Source: UMGS1370 sp963557065 (GTDB taxonomy: Bacteria > Bacillota > Clostridia > Lachnospirales > Lachnospiraceae). From it: a DNA stretch of 64,000 bases. The stretch lies in the NCBI GenBank assembly GCA_963557065.1, contig CAUWCT010000001.1, forward strand, positions 1 through 64,000, written 5' to 3'. How positions within the stretch are numbered: position 1 is the first letter of the stretch; each line of letters begins with the position of its first letter. A program made the translations under genes and the position numbers. The notes below the pieces were generated by a model. The model was not told the origin of the DNA. It was given only the letters and a program-made list of their open reading frames with translations, and searched no databases. This document shows positions 1 through 7,812 of this stretch, one piece after another.

Positions 1-34
1 TTTTGTTTTTGCTAAAATTAACTAAATGACATTG

Positions 35-50
35 ATGGCTGAACTGTTAC
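35..50 (+). repeat. Possible end fragment of the dispersed palindromic element
   Basis: The 16-mer ATGGCTGAACTGTTAC is identical to one terminus of the full element at 29459-29609. Only this end is recognisable; the sequence to the left does not match, so it may be a truncated copy or chance. The rest of 1-235 is AT-rich, with no gene and no convincing promoter; a weak hairpin can be drawn around 140-165. Confidence 0.35.
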
Positions 51-235
51 AATTTTTTTTATCAAACACGATTCTTTTCTTTGGTAACAATGTCACTGAA
101 GATTTCTCTCCTTTATGGTATCATATGAACACTTGATGAGATTCTTCACGAGTCTGGTGAGAATATATGCCTGTCCACTTAGCGAAGTATTGCTGAACTT
201 AGTGAATACAGTGTCATATGAACGGAGGTTTTATT

Positions 236-448
236 GTGGAAAAGAAGATTCCAAAAAAACGAAGGGCATTTGTGAATACCAATGACTGTGTGGCCTGTGG
301 CTGCTGCGCAAAGGTATGTCCCAGAAATGCGATTGAGATCTGGAAGGGCATTATGGCAAACGTAGATTTTGCAAAATGTGTTGGATGCAGAAAATGTGAA
401 GCCGAATGCCCAGCATCTGTTATTGAAATCCGGGAGGTGCTGCCATGA
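236..448 (+). CDS. 2[4Fe-4S] ferredoxin-type protein
   Basis: Small iron-sulfur electron carrier, probably cytoplasmic. Two clusters of the form CxxCxxCxxxCP are visible (CVACGCCAKVCP and CVGCRKCEAECP), the signature of a bacterial 2[4Fe-4S] ferredoxin domain. An in-frame ATG exists at 218, but GGAGG at 224-228 sits seven bases before a GTG at 236, so I take GTG as the start, giving 70 residues with a basic N-terminus. The stop overlaps the next start as ATGA, indicating translational coupling to the NapH-like membrane protein. The likely role is passing electrons to or from that membrane partner; the ultimate donor and acceptor cannot be read from the sequence. Confidence 0.88.
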   Translation: MEKKIPKKRRAFVNTNDCVACGCCAKVCPRNAIEIWKGIMANVDFAKCVGCRKCEAECPASVIEIREVLP

Positions 449-1020
449 AAAAGCGTTGGTATGATTATCTTTGGATATTGTCTCTTACGTATCTGATACT
501 GGGATTTTTCAATATCCTTTTTGCCTGGCTGGGACTTTTGTGTTTTTTTATCCCGTTAATTATCTCTTTGACGGCCGGAACAAAAGGCTACTGCAACCGG
601 TACTGCGGAAGAGGCCAGCTGTTTGGACTGCTGGGCGGACGTTTTGGGCTTTCCAGAAAAAAGGACATTCCCAGGTGGATGAAAAGCAAATGGTTCCGTT
701 ACGGATTTTTGATTTTCTTCCTTATCATGTTTCTTCAGATGCTCTTAAATACCTACCTGGTATTTTCTGAGGTTCAGGACTTAAAACAGACAGTAACCCT
801 TTTGTGGACGTTTAAGCTGCCCTGGCAGTGGGCGTACCATGGAACTCTCTTTCACCCCGGCGTCGCCCAGTTTGCCTTTGGTTTCTACAGTGTTATGCTG
901 ACTTCTACTGTCCTCGGATTCATTACCATGGTTTTATATAAACCCAGAAGCTGGTGCGTGTACTGCCCCATGGGAACCATGACCCAGTTAATCTGTAAGG
1001 CAAAGCACAGGCCGGAGTAA
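445..1020 (+). CDS. NapH/YccM-like membrane protein with 4Fe-4S-type cysteine motifs
   Basis: Integral membrane protein of 191 residues with hydrophobic segments near residues 10-42, 88-106 and 148-172. Cysteine clusters flank the membrane parts: CNRYCGRGQ near residue 52 and CVYCPMGTMTQ near residue 171. The second is typical of the NapH/NosR/CcoG-like 4Fe-4S binding family that moves electrons across or along the membrane. The start overlaps the ferredoxin stop (ATGA), and a thioredoxin gene follows 86 bases later. The family is often found with thioredoxin- or thiol-related redox genes in anaerobes; here I infer an electron path from ferredoxin to the membrane. It is shorter than E. coli NapH and lacks a C-terminal ferredoxin domain, which is supplied by the separate upstream gene. 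Confidence 0.8.
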   Translation: MKKRWYDYLWILSLTYLILGFFNILFAWLGLLCFFIPLIISLTAGTKGYCNRYCGRGQLFGLLGGRFGLSRKKDIPRWMKSKWFRYGFLIFFLIMFLQMLLNTYLVFSEVQDLKQTVTLLWTFKLPWQWAYHGTLFHPGVAQFAFGFYSVMLTSTVLGFITMVLYKPRSWCVYCPMGTMTQLICKAKHRPE

Positions 1021-1106
1021 AGGGCGCATGGCCAAAACCTATTTCGGCTCCATGCTGCTGGCTGTCCCTAAAAAAATAATGATTTTAATTTCAAGGAGGT
1101 ATCACT

Positions 1107-1412
1107 ATGTCTGTTACCACAATTACCAAAAACAATTTTCAGGAAGAAGTTTTACATTCTGACAAACCGGTTTTATTAGATTTCTGGGCCAGCTGGTGCG
1201 GACCCTGTCGTATGGTCAGTCCTGTTGTAGATGAAATCGCCAAAGAACGCCCCGATATTAAGGTAGGAAAGATTAACGTAGACGAACAGGAAGAACTGGC
1301 TGCCCAGTTCCGAATTATGAGTATCCCGACCCTGATGGTTATCAAAAATGGACAGATTGTAAAGCAGTCCATGGGAGCCCAGCCAAAAAACCAGATTTTA
1401 GCAATGTTATGA
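1107..1412 (+). CDS. trxA: Thioredoxin
   Basis: Classical thioredoxin of 101 residues with the active site WCGPC at about residues 30-34, the cis-proline segment IMSIPTLMV near residue 74, and the usual fold length. It is a cytoplasmic thiol-disulfide oxidoreductase. AAGGAGG lies eight or nine bases before the ATG. It is the last gene of the ferredoxin/NapH-like operon and is followed by a strong hairpin terminator. Its place with two Fe-S proteins suggests reduction by ferredoxin-derived electrons or delivery of reductant to the membrane protein, but that link is inferred. No thioredoxin reductase gene is present in the window. Confidence 0.95.
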   Translation: MSVTTITKNNFQEEVLHSDKPVLLDFWASWCGPCRMVSPVVDEIAKERPDIKVGKINVDEQEELAAQFRIMSIPTLMVIKNGQIVKQSMGAQPKNQILAML

Positions 1413-1446
1413 CCCGCCCCCCAATATCATGTTATAGAGATACGGC

Positions 1447-1478
1447 AAAGGGGGGTATCAATCCCCCTTTTATTTTTA
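1447..1478 (+). terminator. Rho-independent terminator after trxA
   Basis: AAAGGGGG pairs with CCCCCTTT across a loop of about eight bases and is followed by a T-rich run. It lies between trxA and the convergent smpB. Confidence 0.85.
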
Positions 1479-1499
1479 TCCCTGGTTTTTCACCAGAAT

Positions 1500-1964
1500 T
1501 TAATACAGATTTTTTACTTTAAATTCTCTCTCCAGTTCCCGTCTCTGGTCTTTCTTTGCAATGTCTTCCCTCTTGTCATAGAGTTTCTTGCCCCTTGCCA
1601 GGCCAATCTCCACTTTCACCAGGCTGCCCTTAAAATACACCTGCAAAGGTACCAGTGTAAATCCCTTTTCCGCAATTTTACCCGCCAGTTTATTGATTTC
1701 TGCCTTGTGCATCAAAAGTTTTCTGGGGCGCAGAGGATCTTTGTTGAAAATATTGCCCTTTTCGTAAGGATTGACATGCATTCCATAAATATAGACCTCA
1801 CCGTTCTGAATCCGGACAAAGGCTTCTTTAATACTGCATTTTCCCATGCGGATCGACTTTACTTCTGTGCCGTAAAGTTCAATTCCCGTCTCAAATTTAT
1901 CATCAATGAAATAATCGTGATACGCTTTTTTATTATTGGCTATTAATTTTATGGCATCTTTCAA
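1500..1964 (-). CDS. smpB: SsrA-binding protein SmpB
   Basis: tmRNA-binding protein of trans-translation; it delivers tmRNA to stalled ribosomes. The signature IANNKKAYHDYFIDDKF, then GTEVKSIRMGKCSIKEAF and the basic C-terminal tail with KKDQRRELERE are all present. The open frame extends to an ATG at 2009 inside rnr, but AAGGAGG at 1974-1980 lies nine bases before a TTG at 1964. That start gives 154 residues, the normal SmpB length, so I place the start there. It begins two bases after the rnr stop and is cotranscribed with rnr, whose product degrades tmRNA-tagged messages. The ssrA gene itself is not in the window. Confidence 0.95.
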   Translation of the reverse strand: MKDAIKLIANNKKAYHDYFIDDKFETGIELYGTEVKSIRMGKCSIKEAFVRIQNGEVYIYGMHVNPYEKGNIFNKDPLRPRKLLMHKAEINKLAGKIAEKGFTLVPLQVYFKGSLVKVEIGLARGKKLYDKREDIAKKDQRRELEREFKVKNLY

Positions 1965-1965
1965 A

Positions 1966-4110
1966 TCAGGATTCCTCCTTTGCTTCGTCTTTTGCAGGAA
2001 TAAAATCAATGGTTTTTAACAGCCTGTCTGTAGATAAAACCTGAATTCGGATGGGCTGTCCCAACTTATAGGTCTTTTTTGTCATTTCTCCCACCAGTTC
2101 ATAGCGCTGCTCATCAAAAATATAGTAATCATCATCCAGAACCGTCATACGAATCATGCCTTCCACTGTATTGGGAAGTTCCACATAAAGTCCCCAGTTG
2201 GTTACACCGGAAATGACTCCGTCAAAGCACTCTCCAATATGGCGGGACATGTACTCGCATTTTTTCAGCTTGTCTGTCTCCCGCTCTGCCTCATCTGCCC
2301 GTCTCTCCAGTGCAGATGTCTTTACCGCCACTTCCGGCAAAATCCTGTCATAATGAGCGATTCGCTTTTCTCCCAGACCCGATTTTAAATTTTCCTTGAT
2401 AATCCGATGAATCTGGAGATCCGGATATCTGCGGATCGGGGAAGTAAAATGGGTATAATACTGGGCAGCCAGTCCAAAATGCCCGGTACACTGAGTTGTA
2501 TATTTGGCCTGCTTCATGGAGCGCAGCGTCAGGCGGCTAATCAGCGCTTCCTGGGGCGTTCCTTCTGTCTTTTCCAAAAGCTTCTGAATCTCTTTGGGGT
2601 GAATTTCTCCCTGAGAAGTCTTTAAAAACAGTCCGAAATTGTGGATAAAGGTAGAAAGCTGTTTCATCTTTTCCGGCTCCGGATTATCATGGGTTCGGTA
2701 CAGGAAGGGAAGCTGCTGCCAGAAAAAGTCTTCTGCCACTGTCTCATTGGCCGCCAGCATAAAATCCTCAATTATCTTGGTTGCTGTATTGCGTTCATAG
2801 GGTTTGATTTCCAGGGGTTTCCCCCTGTCATCCAGAATAATTTTGCTCTCTGGAAATTCAAAATCAATGGCTCCCCGCCTGTCTCGTTTTTCCCGCAGAA
2901 TCCCGGACAGTTCCTTCATCAGCCGGAACATGGGAACCAGTTCTTCATAAGCTTCCATCTCTGTCTCGTCTTCTTCAGTGACAATCTTATTAACAGACGT
3001 ATAACTCATCCGCCTGTCCACCCGAATCAGAGTTTCCGCAATTCGGTGTCCTAATACAGTACCTTTTTCATCAATCTCCATAAGGCAGCTTAAGGCCAGC
3101 CGGTCACAGCCCTCATTCAGGGAACAGATGCCATTGCTTAATTTGTGGGGAAGCATGGGAATTACCCGATCCACCAGATATACGCTGGTTCCCCGCTTTA
3201 ACGCCTCCTGATCCAGAAAGCTGTTTTCCTTTACATAGTGGCTGACATCGGCAATGTGGACGCCCAGATGGTAAATTTCGCCTTCTTTGCTTAAACTGAC
3301 TGCATCGTCCAAGTCTTTGGCATCTTCTCCGTCAATGGTAACCATGGGCACATCCCGCAGATCCAGACGGCCCTTTTTATCTGCTTCGTCCACCTCCTCC
3401 GGGATATAGGCCACCTCTTTCATAATCTCCTCCGGAAATTCTTCCGGCAGTCCATAAGCCCGGACAATGGATAAAATGTCGGTTCCGGGGTCATTTACAT
3501 GGCCGATAATCTCTGTAATCTCCCCCTCCGGCTTTCTCTTAAAACCGCCAAAGTCCGTCACCTGCACCACTACTTTGTGTCCGGTCACTGCCCCCATGTC
3601 CTTTCCCTGAGGAATAAAGATGTCCTGGGAAATCTTCTGGTTATCCGGTATCACAAAGCCAAAATTTTTGTTTTTCTGATAATAACCGATAATCCTCTGA
3701 TTGGCATGTTCCAAAACCCGGATAACGGCTCCTTCTGCCCGCTTTCCGGAAGGTTCCTGCTCCACTGTAATCTGAACCCTGTCCCCATGAAGAGCCCCGC
3801 CGGTCTTATCTTCCGGGATAAAAACGTCCTGCTCTCTGCCCTCCACAGTAACAAATCCAAACCCTCTGGGATGCCCGGAGAAAATACCCTGAACAGAAAA
3901 AGTCTCCGGCTTTCCATACTTTCCTTTTTTGGAAAGTCCTGCTTTTCCTTCTGCTACCAGAATATCCAGCACTTCCTGAAGTTCTCCCCTCTGCTCCCTG
4001 GGGATATTTAATAAAACTGCCAGTTCTTTCGCCTTCATGGGTACATATGCCTTATCTTCAAACAAAGCAGTCAGCATTGCCTTTCTGTCTTTTAATTTTA
4101 TCTCGTCCAT
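1966..4110 (-). CDS. rnr: Ribonuclease R
   Basis: 3'-5' processive exoribonuclease of the RNB/RNase II family, 714 residues. The order is N-terminal winged helix, cold-shock OB domains (for example GHPRGFGFVTVEGREQDVFIP), the RNB catalytic core with IDGEDAKDLDDAVSL carrying the Mg-binding aspartates, and a C-terminal S1 domain (DGVISGVTNWGLYVEL). It degrades structured RNA and works with tmRNA-SmpB in quality control; smpB follows directly. GAGAGGAAAT precedes the ATG. The gene lies between secG and smpB, a common Firmicute order, with a terminator-like hairpin between secG and rnr that may attenuate expression. Confidence 0.96.
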   Translation of the reverse strand: MDEIKLKDRKAMLTALFEDKAYVPMKAKELAVLLNIPREQRGELQEVLDILVAEGKAGLSKKGKYGKPETFSVQGIFSGHPRGFGFVTVEGREQDVFIPEDKTGGALHGDRVQITVEQEPSGKRAEGAVIRVLEHANQRIIGYYQKNKNFGFVIPDNQKISQDIFIPQGKDMGAVTGHKVVVQVTDFGGFKRKPEGEITEIIGHVNDPGTDILSIVRAYGLPEEFPEEIMKEVAYIPEEVDEADKKGRLDLRDVPMVTIDGEDAKDLDDAVSLSKEGEIYHLGVHIADVSHYVKENSFLDQEALKRGTSVYLVDRVIPMLPHKLSNGICSLNEGCDRLALSCLMEIDEKGTVLGHRIAETLIRVDRRMSYTSVNKIVTEEDETEMEAYEELVPMFRLMKELSGILREKRDRRGAIDFEFPESKIILDDRGKPLEIKPYERNTATKIIEDFMLAANETVAEDFFWQQLPFLYRTHDNPEPEKMKQLSTFIHNFGLFLKTSQGEIHPKEIQKLLEKTEGTPQEALISRLTLRSMKQAKYTTQCTGHFGLAAQYYTHFTSPIRRYPDLQIHRIIKENLKSGLGEKRIAHYDRILPEVAVKTSALERRADEAERETDKLKKCEYMSRHIGECFDGVISGVTNWGLYVELPNTVEGMIRMTVLDDDYYIFDEQRYELVGEMTKKTYKLGQPIRIQVLSTDRLLKTIDFIPAKDEAKEES

Positions 4111-4160
4111 ATTTCCTCTCTTCTTAAACTATTCTGTCTCCTTCACGATTAAAATATATA

Positions 4161-4191
4161 AAATAAAACACCCTTGTCTCCAAGAGTGTTT
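4161..4191 (-). terminator. Terminator/attenuator between secG and rnr
   Basis: On the minus strand AAACACTCTTG pairs with CAAGGGTGTTT around a short loop, followed by TATTTTAT. It sits after the secG stop and before rnr, so it probably gives partial termination. Confidence 0.75.
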
Positions 4192-4206
4192 ATCATTGGT
4201 TACTAT

Positions 4207-4443
4207 TTAGTGCAGGACATTTAAGGCCACTGCAAGAATTAAAAACAGGATACATCCCCACTTGGTAAATCTCTCTAAGTTGCCTTCCATGGAACGTCCT
4301 TTATTTTTACCCCAATAACTCTCGGCAACGCCGGAAATAGCGCCTAAGCCTGCAGACTTGCCTTCCTGCATCAGGATAATTGCAGAAATTGCAATACCTA
4401 ACAGAACAAAAATAACAGTTAAAATAATCTTTAAAGTTGCCAT
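4207..4443 (-). CDS. secG: Preprotein translocase subunit SecG
   Basis: Small membrane subunit of the SecYEG channel, 78 residues. Two hydrophobic segments (about residues 4-24 and 58-76) flank a glycine-rich loop with ILMQEGKSAGLGAISG, the conserved SecG signature. A GTG three codons upstream (4452) overlaps the ribosome binding site AGGAGG; the ATG at 4443 has correct spacing and gives the family-typical start MATLKIILT. It is the first gene of secG-rnr-smpB. Confidence 0.93.
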   Translation of the reverse strand: MATLKIILTVIFVLLGIAISAIILMQEGKSAGLGAISGVAESYWGKNKGRSMEGNLERFTKWGCILFLILAVALNVLH

Positions 4444-4473
4444 CCAATCCACCTCCTACGGTTAAACATAGCT

Positions 4474-4502
4474 ATCTTACCACAGTTTTTGAGGAAAGGC
4501 AA
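4474..4502 (-). promoter_or_regulatory. Sigma-A-like promoter of secG-rnr-smpB
   Basis: Minus-strand -35 TTGCCT (4497-4502) and -10 TAAGAT (4474-4479) with a 17-base spacer, just upstream of the secG ribosome binding site. Confidence 0.65.
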
Positions 4503-4517
4503 CCGTTTTTCTCATCC

Positions 4518-5882
4518 TCAAACCTGTCTCTTTTCCATCCGCCGCAGCACAGCCAGAAATCCGACAAAAAATACTGCGCCTTTTATCACGCTGGTAACTG
4601 CAAATGCCCACCACACGCCGTTGATTCCCAGTGCAGTAGAAGAAAGCAGCATGGCAATGGGAAGCCTGGCGGATGTAAAAATAATACTTAAAACGGACGA
4701 AGGAAGGGTTTTTCCCAATCCGCAGAATGCGCCGACTGTACACAATTCAATACACATAAACAACTGAGAACAGCCGATGATTCTTAAATAGTCAATCCCC
4801 AGAGGCACTACATCCGCTTCGGTAATAAACAATCTGAAAATCGGCCCCGGAAACAGCACCAGCAGAGCTGTACAAAAAGCGCCCCAGGCTGTCATGGTTT
4901 TAATCGCTGTCAGATACCCTTTTTTCACCCTGTCATATCTTTGCGCGCCATAGTTTTGTCCGATAAAGGAATTGACTGCTGCTCCAAATCCTTCTGCCGT
5001 CATCCAGGAAATGGACTCAATCTGGCTTCCAACTCTCTGAACCGCCACTCCGGTATCTCCCCATCTGACTACCAGTTTTGTCATACCCATGGAGATCAGG
5101 CAGTAGATTAATTCCTGGACAGCAGCGGGAAATCCGATTTTTGCCATGGTTTTAAAGTATCTTGCAGGCGTCCTGGAAAGGATCTTTACCTTGTCAAAAA
5201 TCACCTTATCCTTGCGGATTACAATTAAAAATACTAAGGTTACAATCGCCTGGGCAATGACTGTCGCGATTGCAGCTCCAGAAGCTCCCATAGCCGGAAA
5301 TGGCCCAACGCCGAAAATCAGCAGCGGATCTAAAATGATATTGGCAATCAATCCCACTACATTGGCCTGAAAAGACGTTTTACTGTCTCCTGCTGCTGTC
5401 AGAATGCCGGTAAAAATCACATTGAGATACATAAAAATAATGAACCCGCAGGTAATTCTCATATACAGAACCGCTTCTCTGGCTGTATGCTGATTCTCCA
5501 ATCCGAAAAATCCGATTAAGGGTTCTGCAAAAATTACAGAAATCACTGCATAACAAATCGCCAGTATCATCCCCAACTGCAGGGCTCCTTTTGCATACCG
5601 GGCTGCCTCTTTTTGATCTCCTTCTCCCAGGGAGTGTGCTACCTTTACCTGTCCTCCCATTCGTGCAAACATAACAACCCCCTGGGAGAGCCAGGTATAC
5701 ATACCGGCTGTTCCCACTGCTGTCACTGCTTCTGATCCCACTCTTCCAATCCAGGCCATATCTGTCAGGTTATAGGCCATCTGCACCAGAGCCGTTGCCA
5801 TAATCGGCATGGCAAGGCCGGTTAAAGAAGTAAAAATCGGACCATTTAATAAATCAATATTTCTTGTTTTTGTCTTTGTCAT
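4518..5882 (-). CDS. MATE family efflux transporter
   Basis: Twelve-helix multidrug/toxin extrusion antiporter of 454 residues, the usual MATE length. Two MatE repeats are apparent, starting near residues 15 and 240, with family features such as AMPIMATALVQMAYNLTDMAWIG, GVGPFPAMGASGAAIAT and FIGQNYGAQRYDRV. It exports organic cations or other small compounds by Na+ or H+ antiport; the substrate cannot be predicted. GGAG precedes the ATG. It follows the GNAT-nucleotidyltransferase fusion by 15 bases, so the two are probably cotranscribed, which fits an accessory resistance or detoxification role but does not prove one. Confidence 0.92.
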   Translation of the reverse strand: MTKTKTRNIDLLNGPIFTSLTGLAMPIMATALVQMAYNLTDMAWIGRVGSEAVTAVGTAGMYTWLSQGVVMFARMGGQVKVAHSLGEGDQKEAARYAKGALQLGMILAICYAVISVIFAEPLIGFFGLENQHTAREAVLYMRITCGFIIFMYLNVIFTGILTAAGDSKTSFQANVVGLIANIILDPLLIFGVGPFPAMGASGAAIATVIAQAIVTLVFLIVIRKDKVIFDKVKILSRTPARYFKTMAKIGFPAAVQELIYCLISMGMTKLVVRWGDTGVAVQRVGSQIESISWMTAEGFGAAVNSFIGQNYGAQRYDRVKKGYLTAIKTMTAWGAFCTALLVLFPGPIFRLFITEADVVPLGIDYLRIIGCSQLFMCIELCTVGAFCGLGKTLPSSVLSIIFTSARLPIAMLLSSTALGINGVWWAFAVTSVIKGAVFFVGFLAVLRRMEKRQV

Positions 5883-5897
5883 CTTTGTACTCCAAAA

Positions 5898-6998
5898 TCA
5901 TGGGTTTGTCCCATATGCAAATGCCGCCTCTTCCAGGCAGGCTATCCAGCCGTCCAGCGCAGCACCATTCATATTCAAAAGTGCATCCTGATACTTATGA
6001 AACGCATTGGGATACTGTTCTTCCATCCATCTTAACGTTTTCTTTGGCCCCCAGTACCGACATCCTGCTGCATCACAAAAAATCTCCAGGCTGTCAGTCA
6101 GTACCCAATGCCATCGAAGCATTCCTTCTGTATCTTTTCGTTTGGCCCGCATCGCCATTTTCCTGCACCACTCGATTTCAGCATCCACCTCTTTTTTATT
6201 TTTAAAAGGTTTTCTATCCACATACTGAATAACCTGTTTTCGCAGATTTTCCCCAAGTCCTTCTGTATCCAGTACCACTCTGCTGTCATAAATCTGGATA
6301 AACTTCTCCCAATCCTGCTGTTCTTTCAAATCTGGCTTTGGATACACAAAGACGTCCAGCGCCACTCCATTCACAACAGACATATCGTGGGTAAACGGGC
6401 TGTTTTCTGAAATTACCAATGCGTCAAAATCACTGGCTTCGTTATTGGAGCCATCTTTATAAGAACCGTATACCAGAATGGCTTTCGGCACATATTTTCT
6501 GGTAAGGTATGAAAGAATCTGTTCCATCATTGTCTCTGTTTTCTTTTTGCAGGCTTTTTTCTTATACATCCGAATCTTTTCTTCACTGTCCTCTTCCTGT
6601 ACCATACCTAAAAATTCCCAGCCGTACCGCTCATAAAAAGATGTATGATCGGTTACCAGGTAGAGCATCCCCACGCCCAGACGGTTCATATCCTCACTGA
6701 CATATTCAAGAAGTTGTCCTGCAATCCCTTTACAGCGGTAATCCTCTTCTACATACAAAGCACATACGTTGGGGGTTAAGTCCTTTCTCTTATGAAAATC
6801 ATTTTCTATGACTCCAATGCCGCCGATTATCACATTTTCTTCCACTGCAATATACCACTGGGGAATATTATATTTGCCTTTCAGACATTCTTCCATACTC
6901 TCCCGGTACGCTTCCTGCGGAACTTGCCATTTCTCGTGAAACCACATTGAAGCTTCCTTTATCCAGTCTCTATTTTCCCTTATTTTTAAAATTTCCAT
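5898..6998 (-). CDS. Fusion: GNAT acetyltransferase plus MNT-type nucleotidyltransferase
   Basis: 366 residues with two apparent enzyme domains. Residues about 1-150 form a GNAT acetyltransferase, with acetyl-CoA binding region around ALYVEEDYRCKGIAG (80-94) and the C-terminal FYERYGWEF. Residues about 155-366 carry the polymerase-beta-type nucleotidyltransferase signature GSYKDGSNNEASDFD (178-192), including GS and two acidic metal ligands, followed by a helical C-terminal region. The architecture resembles bifunctional aminoglycoside-modifying enzymes, but I cannot show a drug substrate. The reading frame is continuous, so this is a true fusion rather than two genes. It overlaps the upstream acetyltransferase by 29 bases and precedes a MATE pump. 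Confidence 0.82.
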   Translation of the reverse strand: MEILKIRENRDWIKEASMWFHEKWQVPQEAYRESMEECLKGKYNIPQWYIAVEENVIIGGIGVIENDFHKRKDLTPNVCALYVEEDYRCKGIAGQLLEYVSEDMNRLGVGMLYLVTDHTSFYERYGWEFLGMVQEEDSEEKIRMYKKKACKKKTETMMEQILSYLTRKYVPKAILVYGSYKDGSNNEASDFDALVISENSPFTHDMSVVNGVALDVFVYPKPDLKEQQDWEKFIQIYDSRVVLDTEGLGENLRKQVIQYVDRKPFKNKKEVDAEIEWCRKMAMRAKRKDTEGMLRWHWVLTDSLEIFCDAAGCRYWGPKKTLRWMEEQYPNAFHKYQDALLNMNGAALDGWIACLEEAAFAYGTNP

Positions 6999-7623
6999 GG
7001 TCTGTTTTCTCTTTTCCTCTCTCTTTGCAGCAAATTTTACCCTGCCTTAACAATTCGGGAAACCAGATGACATCTTCCGGGCTGTCTATGTGCTCTCCCA
7101 GACTTTTTTCCATCCAGACCAGATTATACCAGGTTCCAAATTTGCAGCCGCACTGGTGAAACTCTCCGGCAAACCGATACCCCATGTGCTCGTGGAACCG
7201 AATACTGTTTCGGTTCAAATAGGCATCTTCCTTTTGAGGACAGGCAATGCAGGCATTGAGATTTAAAATGTTCTGGGACTTTGAAATCTCCTCCAATGCC
7301 TCATAAAGTTTTCTCCCAATTCCCATCCTGCGCCTGTTTTCCTTTAAATAAATGCTGGTCTCTGCTGCCCAATTACAGGCTGCCCGCTTTACCAATGGTC
7401 CTGTATAAGCATATCCTAAAATTTCTCCATCCTTTTCCGCTGCCAAATAGGGGTATTTCTGCAGGGTTTCCCTGATTCTTCCCTGAAACTCTTCCAGAGA
7501 AGGAACTGTATATTCAAAGGTAATGGCTGTCTTTTCCACATATGGAGCATAAATCTCCAATAATCTGCCGGCATCTTTCTCTTCTGCAATCCGGATACTT
7601 ACATCCTTATCCTGATATTCCAT
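6970..7623 (-). CDS. GNAT N-acetyltransferase, phosphinothricin-acetyltransferase-like
   Basis: 217 residues. The N-terminal 175 or so match the PAT/Bar-like GNAT pattern: an IRIAEEKDAGRLLEIYAPYV start, ITFEYTVPSLEEF, a YLKENRRRMGIGRKL acetyl-CoA loop near residue 95, and NSIRFHEHMGYRFAGEFHQCGCKFGTWYNLVWMEK-like C-terminal elements. Such enzymes acetylate small amines such as phosphinothricin or methionine derivatives; the substrate here is unknown. About 40 extra charged residues follow the domain and overlap the start of the fusion gene by 29 bases. The ATG at 7623 follows GGAGGGAAGAAGGGG, and a possible short reading frame overlaps the 5' end. Confidence 0.85.
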   Translation of the reverse strand: MEYQDKDVSIRIAEEKDAGRLLEIYAPYVEKTAITFEYTVPSLEEFQGRIRETLQKYPYLAAEKDGEILGYAYTGPLVKRAACNWAAETSIYLKENRRRMGIGRKLYEALEEISKSQNILNLNACIACPQKEDAYLNRNSIRFHEHMGYRFAGEFHQCGCKFGTWYNLVWMEKSLGEHIDSPEDVIWFPELLRQGKICCKERGKEKTDHGNFKNKGK

Positions 7624-7771
7624 CCCCTTCTTCCCTCCACTGGTACTTTTTCATGTCTACATATTCATTTTCTTTTAATTCTACTCCTTCTTCTGCCAGT
7701 CTTTCTTTAAATGAAAGACTGCCGCAGGATAAAATCCGGACTCTCTGACAAAACAGAACCCCTTTTTTCAC
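7607..7771 (-). CDS. Possible small protein upstream of the acetyltransferase
   Basis: A 54-residue frame opens with GTG at 7771, about ten bases after a GGGGG run, and ends inside the acetyltransferase start. The predicted peptide is charged (it contains KERLAEEGVELKENEYVDMKKY) and uses codons like its neighbours. I do not recognise it. It could be a real short gene translationally coupled to the acetyltransferase, a decayed remnant of a longer gene, or chance. It otherwise occupies the gap 7624-7812, where I see nothing else. Confidence 0.3.
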   Translation of the reverse strand: MKKGVLFCQRVRILSCGSLSFKERLAEEGVELKENEYVDMKKYQWREEGDGISG

Positions 7772-7812
7772 CTTGCAGCAGCCCCCAATCCGAATGTGCA
7801 GTCCGTATTGAC

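Noticed and set aside
1965..2009. N-terminal extension of smpB to ATG 2009
   Set aside because: It lies inside rnr; a TTG at 1964 with AAGGAGG gives normal SmpB length.
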